Shown: in pieces, positions 16,384-24,512 of the stretch | Layout: each line of letters starts with the position of its first letter | Position numbering within the stretch: position 1 is the stretch's first letter | Source: Minisyncoccota bacterium | GTDB lineage: Bacteria > Patescibacteriota > Minisyncoccia > Phycocordibacterales > UBA5272 | DNA: 38,578 bases | Direction of reading: 5' to 3' | Assembly: GCA_022843645.1 (NCBI GenBank) | Contig: JALHNF010000001.1 | Span: forward strand, 1 to 38,578 | Made by a program: the position numbers and the translations under genes | Notes under the pieces: generated by a model | What the model was told of the DNA's origin: nothing | What the model saw: only the letters and a program-made list of their open reading frames with translations | The model's database searches: none

Positions 16384-16947
16384 CTATTTCTTAATCGCGC
16401 CCAACTCTTTTTTAAGCTCAGAAAGCAATATTTCGATTTTCGCAATTCTTTCTTGCTGCTCACTGTCTATCTTTTGTTCACGGGCGATTTCTGAGTCTGT
16501 ACTTTCTTCAAGCTCTGCCACGTCTTCTTGAATTTCCTCTACGTCCGCGCTAATTTCCTGAACATTCTTTTCAATGCCTTCTACGTCAACGCTAATCTCT
16601 TCAATGTCTTCCGAAATTTCCTCGACATCTTTTTGCATTTCTTCTACGTCTTCTCCAATATCTTCAACCTCCTCTTGAATATCTTCAAGCTCTCCTTCTA
16701 CAGCTTCAAGTTGGGCCGTATTTCTGTTGATAGACATTTGAATAAAAAGCGCTAAGTAAATAGCCTCAAGTGAAACCGCTGTTGTCAGAATGAGAAGTGC
16801 TTTTTCAAGTGGAAAACCGAAAAGAGGAAGCGAAAGTACTGCTGCAAAAACTATTGTATGCAAAATTAGAGAAAGCGGTGAGCCAATCCAAAGAGTTGCC
16901 CGTTCGGCAAAAGAATCTATCTTTCTCGACATCTTTTTCTCTTTCAT
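16384..16947 (-). CDS. Two-TM membrane protein with a tandem heptad-repeat coiled coil
   Basis: 187 aa. Residues 12-75 (DSFAERATLWIGSPLSLIL, two TM helices, then IQMSINRN) resemble the membrane part of the low-affinity iron permease-like / DUF1003-like group. From about 81 to 147 come near-perfect seven-residue repeats of the form EEIxxDV, giving a long acidic coiled coil, and then a second helical tail. A minus-strand TATATT box ends 7 nt before the ATG at 16947, fixing that start as leaderless. Iron transport is not proven; a membrane-tethered scaffold fits equally well. Confidence 0.75.
   Translation of the reverse strand: MKEKKMSRKIDSFAERATLWIGSPLSLILHTIVFAAVLSLPLFGFPLEKALLILTTAVSLEAIYLALFIQMSINRNTAQLEAVEGELEDIQEEVEDIGEDVEEMQKDVEEISEDIEEISVDVEGIEKNVQEISADVEEIQEDVAELEESTDSEIAREQKIDSEQQERIAKIEILLSELKKELGAIKK
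16507..16707 (-). repeat. 21-bp tandem repeats encoding heptads
   Basis: About nine consecutive seven-codon units (EDIQEEV, EDIGEDV, EEMQKDV, EEISEDI, EEISVDV, EGIEKNV, QEISADV, EEIQEDV and a last partial one). Unit length is exact with no indels, and the DNA copies have diverged. Confidence 0.8.
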
Positions 16948-16954
16948 ACACTGT

Positions 16955-16960
16955 AATATA
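16955..16960 (-). promoter_or_regulatory. -10 box for the 2-TM coiled-coil gene (leaderless)
   Basis: Minus-strand TATATT ending 7 nt before the start codon at 16947. Confidence 0.5.
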
Positions 16961-16985
16961 TCATGGTCTCCTCATAAAAAATGAG

Positions 16986-17016
16986 AGGGCTCTGCATGTC
17001 ATACATGCAGAGCCCT
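16986..17016 (-). terminator. Strong terminator after the 101-aa basic protein gene
   Basis: 13-bp perfect stem (16986-16998 with 17004-17016) and a 5-nt loop. On the minus strand the T run comes after a 4-nt gap. Confidence 0.8.
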
Positions 17017-17024
17017 TGGTTGCT

Positions 17025-17330
17025 TCACGTGTTCCACCAGCTTGTTGAAGAGAGTGTCGTGGGTTTTGTGCTTTCTTGCGGCGACTTTCGAGCACCTTCC
17101 TGGCGCTCTGCTGCAAGTTTGTCGGCGGCTGCTTTGGCCGGAAGCTGCTCAACTGCACACTGACGTTCGCGGACAATAACGAGGACATCAACACCTTTCG
17201 CCTTAGCTGCTTTCTTGAGCTCAGTGCGTCGGGCCGCTTGATTTTCGCGCTTGCGGAAACTGGCCCGTGCCTGGCCTCGGTGCGGCCTACGACGCCGAGC
17301 AGGATCGTAGGCGTTTTGGAATTGATTCAT
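17025..17330 (-). CDS. Small basic Ala-rich protein (101 aa)
   Basis: Unrecognised. The N-terminal half is very basic (ARRRRPHRGQARASFRKREN, then an RRTELKKAAKAK stretch) and so may bind nucleic acid or ribosomes. The middle VDVLVIVRERQ looks like a beta strand, and the rest is Ala/Lys/Glu-rich and Ser/Thr-rich. A single Cys is present. The start is fixed by a strong Shine-Dalgarno (AAAAGGAGG) 4 nt before the ATG. GC content is well above that of the neighbours. It has its own promoter, a leader hairpin and a terminator: a solitary unit divergent from leuS. Confidence 0.65.
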   Translation of the reverse strand: MNQFQNAYDPARRRRPHRGQARASFRKRENQAARRTELKKAAKAKGVDVLVIVRERQCAVEQLPAKAAADKLAAERQEGARKSPQESTKPTTLSSTSWWNT

Positions 17331-17350
17331 TGAACCTCCTTTTGGTTTTA

Positions 17351-17376
17351 TTAGTTAAGCGACATTGCTCAACTAA
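17351..17376 (-). promoter_or_regulatory. Hairpin in the leader of the 101-aa protein gene
   Basis: 10-bp inverted repeat (17351-17360 with 17367-17376, one G-U pair, 6-nt loop) between the promoter and the Shine-Dalgarno. It could regulate translation or stabilise the mRNA. Confidence 0.5.
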
Positions 17377-17384
17377 CATTGTGC

Positions 17385-17413
17385 AAGATAACAATACATT
17401 CAGATATAGTCAA
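17385..17413 (-). promoter_or_regulatory. Sigma70-like promoter of the 101-aa protein gene
   Basis: On the minus strand, TTGACT (17413-17408), a 17-bp spacer and TATCTT (17390-17385). It lies back to back with the leuS promoter. Confidence 0.65.
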
Positions 17414-17436
17414 CTTTGAGTGTTGCATATCTTTGA

Positions 17437-17442
17437 TACACT
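17437..17442 (+). promoter_or_regulatory. -10 box for leuS (leaderless)
   Basis: TACACT ending 7 nt before the ATG at 17450, with TTGAGT at 17416-17421 as a short-spaced -35 candidate. Confidence 0.5.
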
Positions 17443-17449
17443 ATTTTAT

Positions 17450-20400
17450 ATGGCTCGTGCGCAAAAAACACAAAACATAAAGAAAATATCTCCTCTTAAA
17501 AAAAGTGATGTAAAAAAAGCACCGATGATCACCACCTATGATCCAAAGAAGATAGAGTCAGCGATTCAGAAAAAGTGGGAGAAAGAAAAACCATTTAAAG
17601 CGTTTTCAAGTGCAAAGACAAAAAAGAAGCCATTTTATGCACTTTCGATGATTCCATACCCCTCTGGCACAGGGCTCCACATTGGCCATCCACGAAGCTA
17701 CACCGCAACCGACATTGTCGCTCGACAAAAGCGTATGGAGGGCTTCAATGTTTTAAATCCCATGGGATATGACGCGTTTGGGCTTCCGGCAGAGCAGTTT
17801 GCGATACAAAACAAAGTTCATCCTAAGAAGGCCGTTGCTATGAACGTAGCAACATTCGAACGCCAACTCAAAAAGCTTGGTTTATCTTTCGATTGGGATA
17901 GAAAAATAAATACCACTGACCCTGAGTACTACAAATGGACACAGTGGATATTTTTGAAGCTATATAACTCCTACTACGACACCAAAAAACAAAAAGCCAC
18001 TTCAATAGAATCTCTCATTTCAATATTTGAAAAAAGGGGCAATAAAGATGTTTCTGCATACGCAAGTGGGGAAGTACAGGAATTTTCAAAACAAGAATGG
18101 CTTCAAATGACTCCTCTGCAGAAACAAGAAACATTAATGCGCTACCGTCTTGCGTATGAAGGAATTGCAGAGGTGAACTGGTGCGAAGAGCTTGGCACCG
18201 TGCTCGCAAACGATGAAGTGGTTGATGGAAAAGACGGTCCTGTATCTGAGCGCGGCGGCTATCCAGTTACAAAAAAGAATATTCGCCAATGGTTTTTGCG
18301 TATTACCGCATATGCTGACAGACTTTTGTCTGGATTAAATGAAATAGAGTGGCCAGAACACATTAAAGAAATAGAGAAAAATTGGATTGGGAGAAGTGAA
18401 GGCGCAGAGATATCGTTTAAGCTTGACATCCCAGGCCAGTCTGAAAACAAGCATTCCGTAAAAGTTTTTACTACACGGGCAGATACACTATTTGGAGTGA
18501 CATTCATTGCCATATCTCCTGAGCTTGCACAAAGTTGGATTGATGCAGGATGGAGTCCTGATGTAAGTGTTGCTAGATATACCAAACAAACAATACAAGA
18601 ACATCAAAAAGCCACCTTTGACGCCACACAAAAGAAAACAGGTGTATATACGGGCGTCTACGCAAAGCATCCAGGCACAGGAGAAAATATTCCGGTATGG
18701 GTCACAAATTATGTATTGCCAGGATATGGCACGGGAGCCATTATGGGTGTACCTGCACACGATGAGCGAGATTTCGAATTCGCAAAAGAATACGGTCTGC
18801 CAATAAAAAATGTCATTGACCCTGTATATATACGGCCAGACGTGATTGCGCGCACTGACTTTACTAAAAAACACAAAGTGGTGAGCTTAGTCGAGGCTCC
18901 AGATGGGAAAATACTAACAATGAATTGGGGTCCAAAGCTCGGAGGCAGGCTTCTTCTTGGAGGAACTATTGAAAAAGGCGAAACACCTGAGCAAACCGCG
19001 CTGCGAGAGCTCAAAGAAGAAACAGGGTATGTACATGGAGACATTGTCTCAGTGAGTGAAGAAACATTTGACTACAAATACTTTGCAACATCGAAGAACG
19101 TGGCATATCAGGCGCTCACCCGCTTTGTCCACATCAAACTTCGTGATCTTGAAAAAGAAGAGGCTTCGCTTGAAGAAAATGAGAAGGGTTTATTTAAAGT
19201 GGAATGGGTAAGTAAGGAGCATGCGAAAAAAGAAATTGTCGAGGTTCTTCATTTGTACGCTCTTGATCTATATGCATTTCAAACTCCATTTTGTGGCGAG
19301 GGTGTTATTGCCCGCTCAGGTGAGTTCTCGGGGCTTTCATCATTAGATGCTCGGAAAGTAATTGCAGAAGCCGTGGGTGGCACACTCGTCACTCGGTACA
19401 AAATGCGAGACGCTATTTTTGCTCGACAAAGATACTGGGGAGAACCTGTGCCACTCTACAAGGACGCGCAAGCCATCATTCATGAAGTGAAAAAGTTGCC
19501 ACTTACACTTCCAAATACCGCCTCGTATGAACCAACTGGTACAGGCGAGGGTCCGCTTGCAAATATCCCTGCTTGGAAAAAAGGTGGGTATGAAACAAAT
19601 ACAATGCCAGGATGGGCAGGCTCAAGCTGGTACTATCTGCGGTACATGGATGCGGCGAATAAGAAAAAGTTCGCAGACGAAAAAGAAATTCGTTATTGGA
19701 AACATGTCGACATATATCTCGGGGGAGGAGAACATGCCACAGGGCACCTTCTCTATGCAAGGTTTTGGCATAAGTTTCTCAAAGATTACGGGCTTGTGCA
19801 TACTGAAGAGCCGTTCAAAAAATTTGTTGCTCACGGCATGATCCTTGCAAGTGATGGTAGAAAAATGAGTAAGCGGTGGGGAAACGTAGTCAATCCTGAT
19901 GACGTGATAAATATCTACGGCGCAGACACAGCACGTCTCTATATTGCCTTCATGGGTCCATACACAGAAGCTATACCGTGGTCCGAAGAGAGTATCGTTG
20001 GGTCTCGCCGTTTCATTGAACGCCTTTATAAAAAAGGACTCAGAGTGAATGCAGAAAATACTACAAAGACGGATCTAAGCGCCCTCAAGGCGATACACAA
20101 ACTTATTCAAAAAGTTTCACTTGATATTGCATCATGTAGCTTTAACACTGCTGTTGCCAAAGCCATGGAAACAATGAATATCCTCGAGTCTGCATCGATA
20201 AGCAAAAAAGACTTCTCAGTTTTTCTACAAGTACTGTACCCTTTTGTGCCTCATGTGACCGAGTACCTGTGGTCACAGTGGAACAAAGAGCCTATTCACA
20301 CATCAAAATGGCCTCGTGCGGACAAAAAATACACGAGAGAAGAGAATGTCACTATTGGCGTTCAAATAAACGGAAAGTTGCGAGGCAATATCACTATTCC

Positions 20401-20536
20401 GTTTAATTCGAGTGAAGATAGTGCCAAAAAACACGCCCTAGAAGAAGAAAATGTGCGTAAATATATCGAGGGAAAGACTATTTTGAAGGTTATTTACGTA
20501 CAAAATAGGATTGTAAACATCGTTATAAAGCCTTAA
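17450..20536 (+). CDS. leuS: Leucyl-tRNA synthetase with an inserted Nudix domain
   Basis: 1028 aa against about 860 for typical bacterial LeuRS. It charges tRNA-Leu. HIGH lies at 77-80, KMSKR near 805, and the CP1 editing domain includes FTTRADTLFG and GVPAHDERDFEFA. Residues about 177-240 hold an extra segment before VNWCEELGTVLANDEV like that of Bacteroidetes-type LeuRS. Residues about 460-611 (18827-19282) are a complete Nudix domain with a perfect GX5EX7REUXEEXGU box at G505-Y527, inserted between LPIKNVIDP and FCGEGVIARSGEF, in the distal CP1 region. The frame is continuous. The start is set by a leaderless promoter and by poor conservation upstream. Confidence 0.97.
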   Translation: MARAQKTQNIKKISPLKKSDVKKAPMITTYDPKKIESAIQKKWEKEKPFKAFSSAKTKKKPFYALSMIPYPSGTGLHIGHPRSYTATDIVARQKRMEGFNVLNPMGYDAFGLPAEQFAIQNKVHPKKAVAMNVATFERQLKKLGLSFDWDRKINTTDPEYYKWTQWIFLKLYNSYYDTKKQKATSIESLISIFEKRGNKDVSAYASGEVQEFSKQEWLQMTPLQKQETLMRYRLAYEGIAEVNWCEELGTVLANDEVVDGKDGPVSERGGYPVTKKNIRQWFLRITAYADRLLSGLNEIEWPEHIKEIEKNWIGRSEGAEISFKLDIPGQSENKHSVKVFTTRADTLFGVTFIAISPELAQSWIDAGWSPDVSVARYTKQTIQEHQKATFDATQKKTGVYTGVYAKHPGTGENIPVWVTNYVLPGYGTGAIMGVPAHDERDFEFAKEYGLPIKNVIDPVYIRPDVIARTDFTKKHKVVSLVEAPDGKILTMNWGPKLGGRLLLGGTIEKGETPEQTALRELKEETGYVHGDIVSVSEETFDYKYFATSKNVAYQALTRFVHIKLRDLEKEEASLEENEKGLFKVEWVSKEHAKKEIVEVLHLYALDLYAFQTPFCGEGVIARSGEFSGLSSLDARKVIAEAVGGTLVTRYKMRDAIFARQRYWGEPVPLYKDAQAIIHEVKKLPLTLPNTASYEPTGTGEGPLANIPAWKKGGYETNTMPGWAGSSWYYLRYMDAANKKKFADEKEIRYWKHVDIYLGGGEHATGHLLYARFWHKFLKDYGLVHTEEPFKKFVAHGMILASDGRKMSKRWGNVVNPDDVINIYGADTARLYIAFMGPYTEAIPWSEESIVGSRRFIERLYKKGLRVNAENTTKTDLSALKAIHKLIQKVSLDIASCSFNTAVAKAMETMNILESASISKKDFSVFLQVLYPFVPHVTEYLWSQWNKEPIHTSKWPRADKKYTREENVTIGVQINGKLRGNITIPFNSSEDSAKKHALEEENVRKYIEGKTILKVIYVQNRIVNIVIKP

Positions 20537-20548
20537 TTCACTAGGTAT

Positions 20549-20577
20549 TTGACAAATTTACCTATATATCATAATAT
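20549..20577 (+). promoter_or_regulatory. Sigma70-like promoter of the sigma4/HARE gene
   Basis: TTGACA (20549-20554), a 17-bp spacer and TAATAT (20572-20577), with a leader of about 20 nt to the ATG at 20604. Confidence 0.7.
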
Positions 20578-20603
20578 ACTTATTAATTGTCCTATTGAAG
20601 TTT

Positions 20604-21635
20604 ATGTCTACACTATCATTTAAACCAAAACAAGTTACCAAAAAGCTCCTCTCGCCACTATCTGGCCGAGCAAAAGATGTGGTTACTAATCGTTTTGGTA
20701 TTACAGAAGGCGCAGAACGAAAAACACTTGAAGCAATCGGAAAACAATACGGTATTACTCGAGAACGAGTTCGACAAATTGAGCAATTTGCTCTTTCAAC
20801 GATCAAAAAATCTGACGCGTACAATGAGTTTAAACATATCTCAGACGAGCTCAAAGGCATCATTCAAAAACTGGGTGGCATTGTTGCAGAACATGATTTC
20901 CTTGCGCATGTTTCAAAAGATCCAGAAGCCCAAAACCATATTCATTTCTACCTCACACTTGGGGACGATTTCAAAAAACATAAAGAGGACGATCATTTTC
21001 ATCATCGATGGACTATTGATCAAAAACTTACTGATGTTGTCCACGATGCACTAAGTAGTCTTTACAAAAGCCTCGACGACGAGGAGCTTGTAAGTGAAAC
21101 TCACATTGTCAACACATTCACTGAGAAACTAAAAGACTTAGCAGATGAATACCGAAACGAAGAGATTGTTCGCCGCTATCTTAAGATCTCAAAATCAATC
21201 GGTCGAAACGCACTTGGTGAATGGGGAAAATCTTCATCTCCACACATTCATACACGAGGCATCAAAGACTACGCATACCTTGTTATGCGAAAGTTCGGTT
21301 CTCCAATGCACTTCAAAGAAGTGGCAAGAGACATATCAAAATACTTCGGTAAAAAAGCTCACGTTGCAACAACGCACAATGAACTTATTAAAGACGCTCG
21401 TTTTGTGCTTGTTGGACGAGGTGTGTACGGACTTCGAGAGTGGGGACATGTTGGTGGTGTAGTACGAGACGTCATTGCAGACGTATTACGAGAAGCAAAA
21501 AAACCTCTCAGTAAAGAAGATGTTGTGGATGCGGTTCTTAAAAAGCGTGTGGTCAAAGCAAATACAGTTATCGTGAACCTCCAGAACACAGAATTCTTCA
21601 AGAAAAACAAAGACGGTTTATACGAGCTCGTATAA
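20604..21635 (+). CDS. Sigma region 4-like / HARE-HTH transcription-associated protein
   Basis: 343 aa from the ATG at 20604. Residues about 16-64 are a sigma70 region 4 helix-turn-helix with the classic RERVRQIEQFAL recognition helix, but there is no region 2 or 3, so it cannot be a normal sigma factor. The middle is helical and acidic. Residues about 220-280 (FGSPMHFKEVARDISKYFGK to GVYGLREWG) match the HARE-HTH domain seen in the RNA polymerase delta subunit, and 285-343 look like a second winged-helix copy. It probably binds RNA polymerase or promoter DNA. Arg codons are mostly CGA (14 of 20), as in the ribosomal genes here, so high expression is likely. Confidence 0.8.
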   Translation: MSTLSFKPKQVTKKLLSPLSGRAKDVVTNRFGITEGAERKTLEAIGKQYGITRERVRQIEQFALSTIKKSDAYNEFKHISDELKGIIQKLGGIVAEHDFLAHVSKDPEAQNHIHFYLTLGDDFKKHKEDDHFHHRWTIDQKLTDVVHDALSSLYKSLDDEELVSETHIVNTFTEKLKDLADEYRNEEIVRRYLKISKSIGRNALGEWGKSSSPHIHTRGIKDYAYLVMRKFGSPMHFKEVARDISKYFGKKAHVATTHNELIKDARFVLVGRGVYGLREWGHVGGVVRDVIADVLREAKKPLSKEDVVDAVLKKRVVKANTVIVNLQNTEFFKKNKDGLYELV

Positions 21636-21652
21636 TAAAAGTAAAAATTTGG

Positions 21653-21658
21653 TATAAT
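21653..21658 (+). promoter_or_regulatory. -10 box for the 21665 gene (leaderless)
   Basis: Perfect TATAAT ending 6 nt before the ATG at 21665; this favours that ATG over the GTG at 21662. Confidence 0.6.
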
Positions 21659-21664
21659 AGTGTG

Positions 21665-22990
21665 ATGAGTTACTTCGGTGACATTATCACGCTATTATTT
21701 TTTGTTGCCATTACATCACTTCTTGGTATTGTGTGGTGGAGACAGTGGGTGCGACATGTGCAAGCGCAGTTTTTAAACTCTATTAAGTGGATAGTGCTTG
21801 AAATACGTCTTCCGCGAGATGTTTTTAAATCACCACTTGCAATGGAAATGGTATTAAATTCAATTCACCAGGGAGGTGGTACAGGTAACAATTATGCCAA
21901 ATTTTGGGATGGAAAAGTTCGTAATTGGTTTTCTTTAGAAATCGCCTCAATTGAGGGGGACGTGCGTTTTTATATCCGCACCAACAGTAAGTTCAAAAAT
22001 GCAATTGAAGCAGCATTGTATTCTCAATATCCTGATGCAGAGGTAACAGAAGTAGAAGACTATACAAACTACACGAGATTTGACGATGCAATTCATGATG
22101 TCTGGGGTGCAGAGTTTAGTCTCAAAGGACAAGACTTTTTGCCAATACGAACATATGTTGACTTTGCCTTAAATAAAGATCCGAAAGAAGAGTATAAAGT
22201 TGACCCTATTGCGCCTATCATCGAGTGGATGGGGAGTATTAAAAAAGGTGAGCAGGTTTGGTTTCAGATAATCACACGAGCTGTTGACGGAAAATTTGAA
22301 AACTGGAAAAAAGAAGGCGAAGAGGCGTTGGAAAAAATATACTACGGAGTAAAATTTACTGATGACTTAAAAGCAAAGAAGGCTGAAGCTGAAGCGTCGG
22401 GCAAAAAACTTGAGAAAAGAAAACCCGGAGATCTAAGCGAGATAGAGAAAATCCAAGCTGAGGCAATTAGCCGTAATCTAAGTAAACTTGGTTTTGAATG
22501 CGGAATTCGTGTAGTTTATATTGCCAAAAAGGAAAACTTTGATGGCAAGAATATAGATGCGCTTACGGGTTGTTTACGGCAGTTCAACTCACCACTTCTA
22601 AATTCTTTCGCTCCAATTGGGGATACAATGCCTTCTTTTGACTATCCGTGGCAAGACAGAACGGGGAAAAAGAAGCTAGGGCGCAAAGAGGGAATTGTAG
22701 ATAGCTTCATCAAGCGCAAACTATTCTATAAGGCTCATAGCAACGAAGACTGGTACAATGGTATTCCTGAAAACATATTCCATGACATAAAAGAGGCCTT
22801 CGTGATACGTTTTTTTGCAGTCGACCCAGATCATGTTAATTACAAAGGATCAAAAGACGAGAATCGTTTCATCTTGAATGCTGAAGAGCTCGCAACGATC
22901 TATCACTTCCCAGGACAAGTAGCCGCATCTCCATCACTCAAACGTATTACCTCTACAAAAGCAGAGCCACCAGTAAATTTGCCACTATAA
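21665..22990 (+). CDS. Membrane-anchored protein resembling the N-terminal part of CPR type IV secretion-like proteins
   Basis: 441 aa. A single N-terminal TM helix (about 7-27) is followed by a large cytoplasmic domain with IKWIVLEIRLPRDVFKSP, YDAEVTEVEDY-like strands, a charged helical stretch (LKAKKAEAEASGKKLEKRK) and a conserved-looking end (ATIYHFPGQVAASPSLKR, then ITSTKAEPPVNLP). Proteins of this shape occur widely in Patescibacteria beside or fused to VirB4/TraG-type ATPases (DUF8128-like, from memory). No ATPase motif is present here and no T4SS gene is adjacent. mltG follows 6 nt downstream. Confidence 0.6.
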   Translation: MSYFGDIITLLFFVAITSLLGIVWWRQWVRHVQAQFLNSIKWIVLEIRLPRDVFKSPLAMEMVLNSIHQGGGTGNNYAKFWDGKVRNWFSLEIASIEGDVRFYIRTNSKFKNAIEAALYSQYPDAEVTEVEDYTNYTRFDDAIHDVWGAEFSLKGQDFLPIRTYVDFALNKDPKEEYKVDPIAPIIEWMGSIKKGEQVWFQIITRAVDGKFENWKKEGEEALEKIYYGVKFTDDLKAKKAEAEASGKKLEKRKPGDLSEIEKIQAEAISRNLSKLGFECGIRVVYIAKKENFDGKNIDALTGCLRQFNSPLLNSFAPIGDTMPSFDYPWQDRTGKKKLGRKEGIVDSFIKRKLFYKAHSNEDWYNGIPENIFHDIKEAFVIRFFAVDPDHVNYKGSKDENRFILNAEELATIYHFPGQVAASPSLKRITSTKAEPPVNLPL

Positions 22991-22996
22991 CATCGT

Positions 22997-23908
22997 ATGA
23001 AAAAAATCTACTGGGCCATTGGCCTCGTCCTCTTTCTTGTTTTCTATATTCACAGTACTCCTTTACGGTGTGAAACCGTCTCAGTCACAGTACTCCCAAA
23101 TGATTCTATCCACGACGTGGCAACAAGTCTTGATGACCAAAAATGTCTACGTTCAAAAACACTTTTTGAAAAATATGGTGTTCTCTTTGACGTACAGGTA
23201 TTGCAAGGCACATACAGTATTGAGGCCCCAAAAAGTTTTTTTGGCTACTTGTTTGCTTTCGAGGGCACACGATACAAAAAAGTTGTACGAATGACTATTC
23301 CTGAAGGTTCAACAAATAGAGAAATTTCCGCTCTCTGCGCAGAGCTTCTCCCTGCGTGCGACTCAAAGAAGTTCTTAGAGCTTGCGAAAGATAAAGAGGG
23401 ATTTTTATTTCCAAACACATACAATTTTATTGGCACAGAAACAGCAAGCGTAGTTATTGAGAGGCTTCATAAAGAATTTCAAGAAAAGACGGCGTCAATC
23501 TTTCAAGATCTATCTACGGCAGAGCAAAACGACATCGTCATTCTTGCCTCTATACTTGAAAAAGAGGCAAATACAAAAGAGGATATGCATATCATTGCCG
23601 GTATTTTAGAGAGACGACTCGCTATTGGTATGCCACTTCAAGTAGACGCGACTCTTTTTTATGAAAGAAGGAAGACCTCGGCACAACTAAGTACGAGGGA
23701 TCTACAAACAGACTCTCCATTCAACACGTACACAAATATCGGCCTTCCACCACACCCAATTGGTAACCCTGGAATTGTAGCAATACAAGCGGTATTAGAA
23801 GCGCAAAAGACACCTTACCTGTTTTATCTCACAGGAAAAGATGGCAACATGTACTACGCACGTACACATGACGAGCATGTACAAAACAAGTTGCTTTACC
23901 TACGCTAA
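22997..23908 (+). CDS. mltG: Endolytic transglycosylase MltG
   Basis: 303 aa. One N-terminal TM helix (4-20) precedes a LysM-like segment and the YceG catalytic domain. Family landmarks are ASILEKEAN (likely catalytic Glu188), the GMPLQVDATLFY loop, SPFNTYTNIGLPPHPIGNPG and the C-terminal FYLTGKDGNMYYARTHDEH. It cuts nascent glycan strands at the membrane, setting chain length. Its length is slightly shorter than the E. coli protein (340). It lies 6 nt after the T4SS-like membrane protein gene. Confidence 0.95.
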   Translation: MKKIYWAIGLVLFLVFYIHSTPLRCETVSVTVLPNDSIHDVATSLDDQKCLRSKTLFEKYGVLFDVQVLQGTYSIEAPKSFFGYLFAFEGTRYKKVVRMTIPEGSTNREISALCAELLPACDSKKFLELAKDKEGFLFPNTYNFIGTETASVVIERLHKEFQEKTASIFQDLSTAEQNDIVILASILEKEANTKEDMHIIAGILERRLAIGMPLQVDATLFYERRKTSAQLSTRDLQTDSPFNTYTNIGLPPHPIGNPGIVAIQAVLEAQKTPYLFYLTGKDGNMYYARTHDEHVQNKLLYLR

Positions 23909-23917
23909 CACTTTAGG

Positions 23918-23923
23918 TACAAT
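23918..23923 (+). promoter_or_regulatory. -10 box for the exonuclease gene (leaderless)
   Basis: TACAAT ending 7 nt before the ATG at 23931. Confidence 0.5.
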
Positions 23924-23930
23924 CACTTAA

Positions 23931-24482
23931 ATGAAAGCAGAAACTCTTGCGTTTATTGATGTAGAAACAACAGGTCTTGACCCAGAAAAACACGAGATCA
24001 TTCAGCTTGCATGCGTCCTTGCAAAACAAACACCTCGTACTGGCAAAGGGCCTGAGATTTCTCTCCTTGAAGAGTTTGAATTGAAAATTGCGCCAACAAG
24101 ACTACATGATGCTGAGCCCGAGGCGTTGCGAATAAATGGTTTCAATGAAATGGAATGGATGTTTGCTATAGATTTGAAAAATGCAATGGAGCACTTTGCA
24201 AAGAAAGCAAAGGGTGCGGTCATGGTGGCGCACAATCTGACATTTGACGACGCGTTTATTCAAAAAGCATTCAAATCAACAGGTGTTGAAAACACGCTCT
24301 ACTTTCAAAAGCTCGACACGCTCTCGATTGCGTTTGCACAGCACTACAACAGAGGAGATATTGATAAGTACTCTTTACGGTATTTATGCGAAGTCTACGG
24401 AGTCAAAAATGAGCGGGCGCACACAGCACTCGCAGACACAAAAGCCCTTTTTGAGGTGTACAAAAAAATGATGGGAGCATAG
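23931..24482 (+). CDS. DEDDh 3'-5' exonuclease (DnaQ-like)
   Basis: 183 aa, a single exonuclease domain. Exo I is FIDVETTGLDP (D and E), Exo II is MVAHNLTFDDAFI, and Exo III is HTALADTKALF (H and D). This is the size of RNase T or a free-standing proofreading-like epsilon subunit. The substrate (DNA or RNA) cannot be told from sequence. It has a leaderless promoter 22 nt after mltG. Confidence 0.9.
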   Translation: MKAETLAFIDVETTGLDPEKHEIIQLACVLAKQTPRTGKGPEISLLEEFELKIAPTRLHDAEPEALRINGFNEMEWMFAIDLKNAMEHFAKKAKGAVMVAHNLTFDDAFIQKAFKSTGVENTLYFQKLDTLSIAFAQHYNRGDIDKYSLRYLCEVYGVKNERAHTALADTKALFEVYKKMMGA

Positions 24483-24499
24483 CCTGAAAGAGGGTATGG

Positions 24500-24505
24500 T
24501 ATATT
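24500..24505 (+). promoter_or_regulatory. -10 box for mnmA (leaderless)
   Basis: TATATT ending 7 nt before the ATG at 24513; this rules out the TTG at 24504 as start. Confidence 0.5.
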
Positions 24506-24512
24506 GTGCAAA

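Noticed and set aside
17450..20536. The LeuRS-Nudix combination as an assembly chimera or two genes
   Set aside because: The frame is uninterrupted on both sides, and the flanking LeuRS motifs are in the correct order and spacing.
22986..22991. Leaderless -10 box for mltG
   Set aside because: The TATAAC overlaps the stop codon of the upstream gene and sits at slightly wrong spacing; co-transcription explains mltG better.
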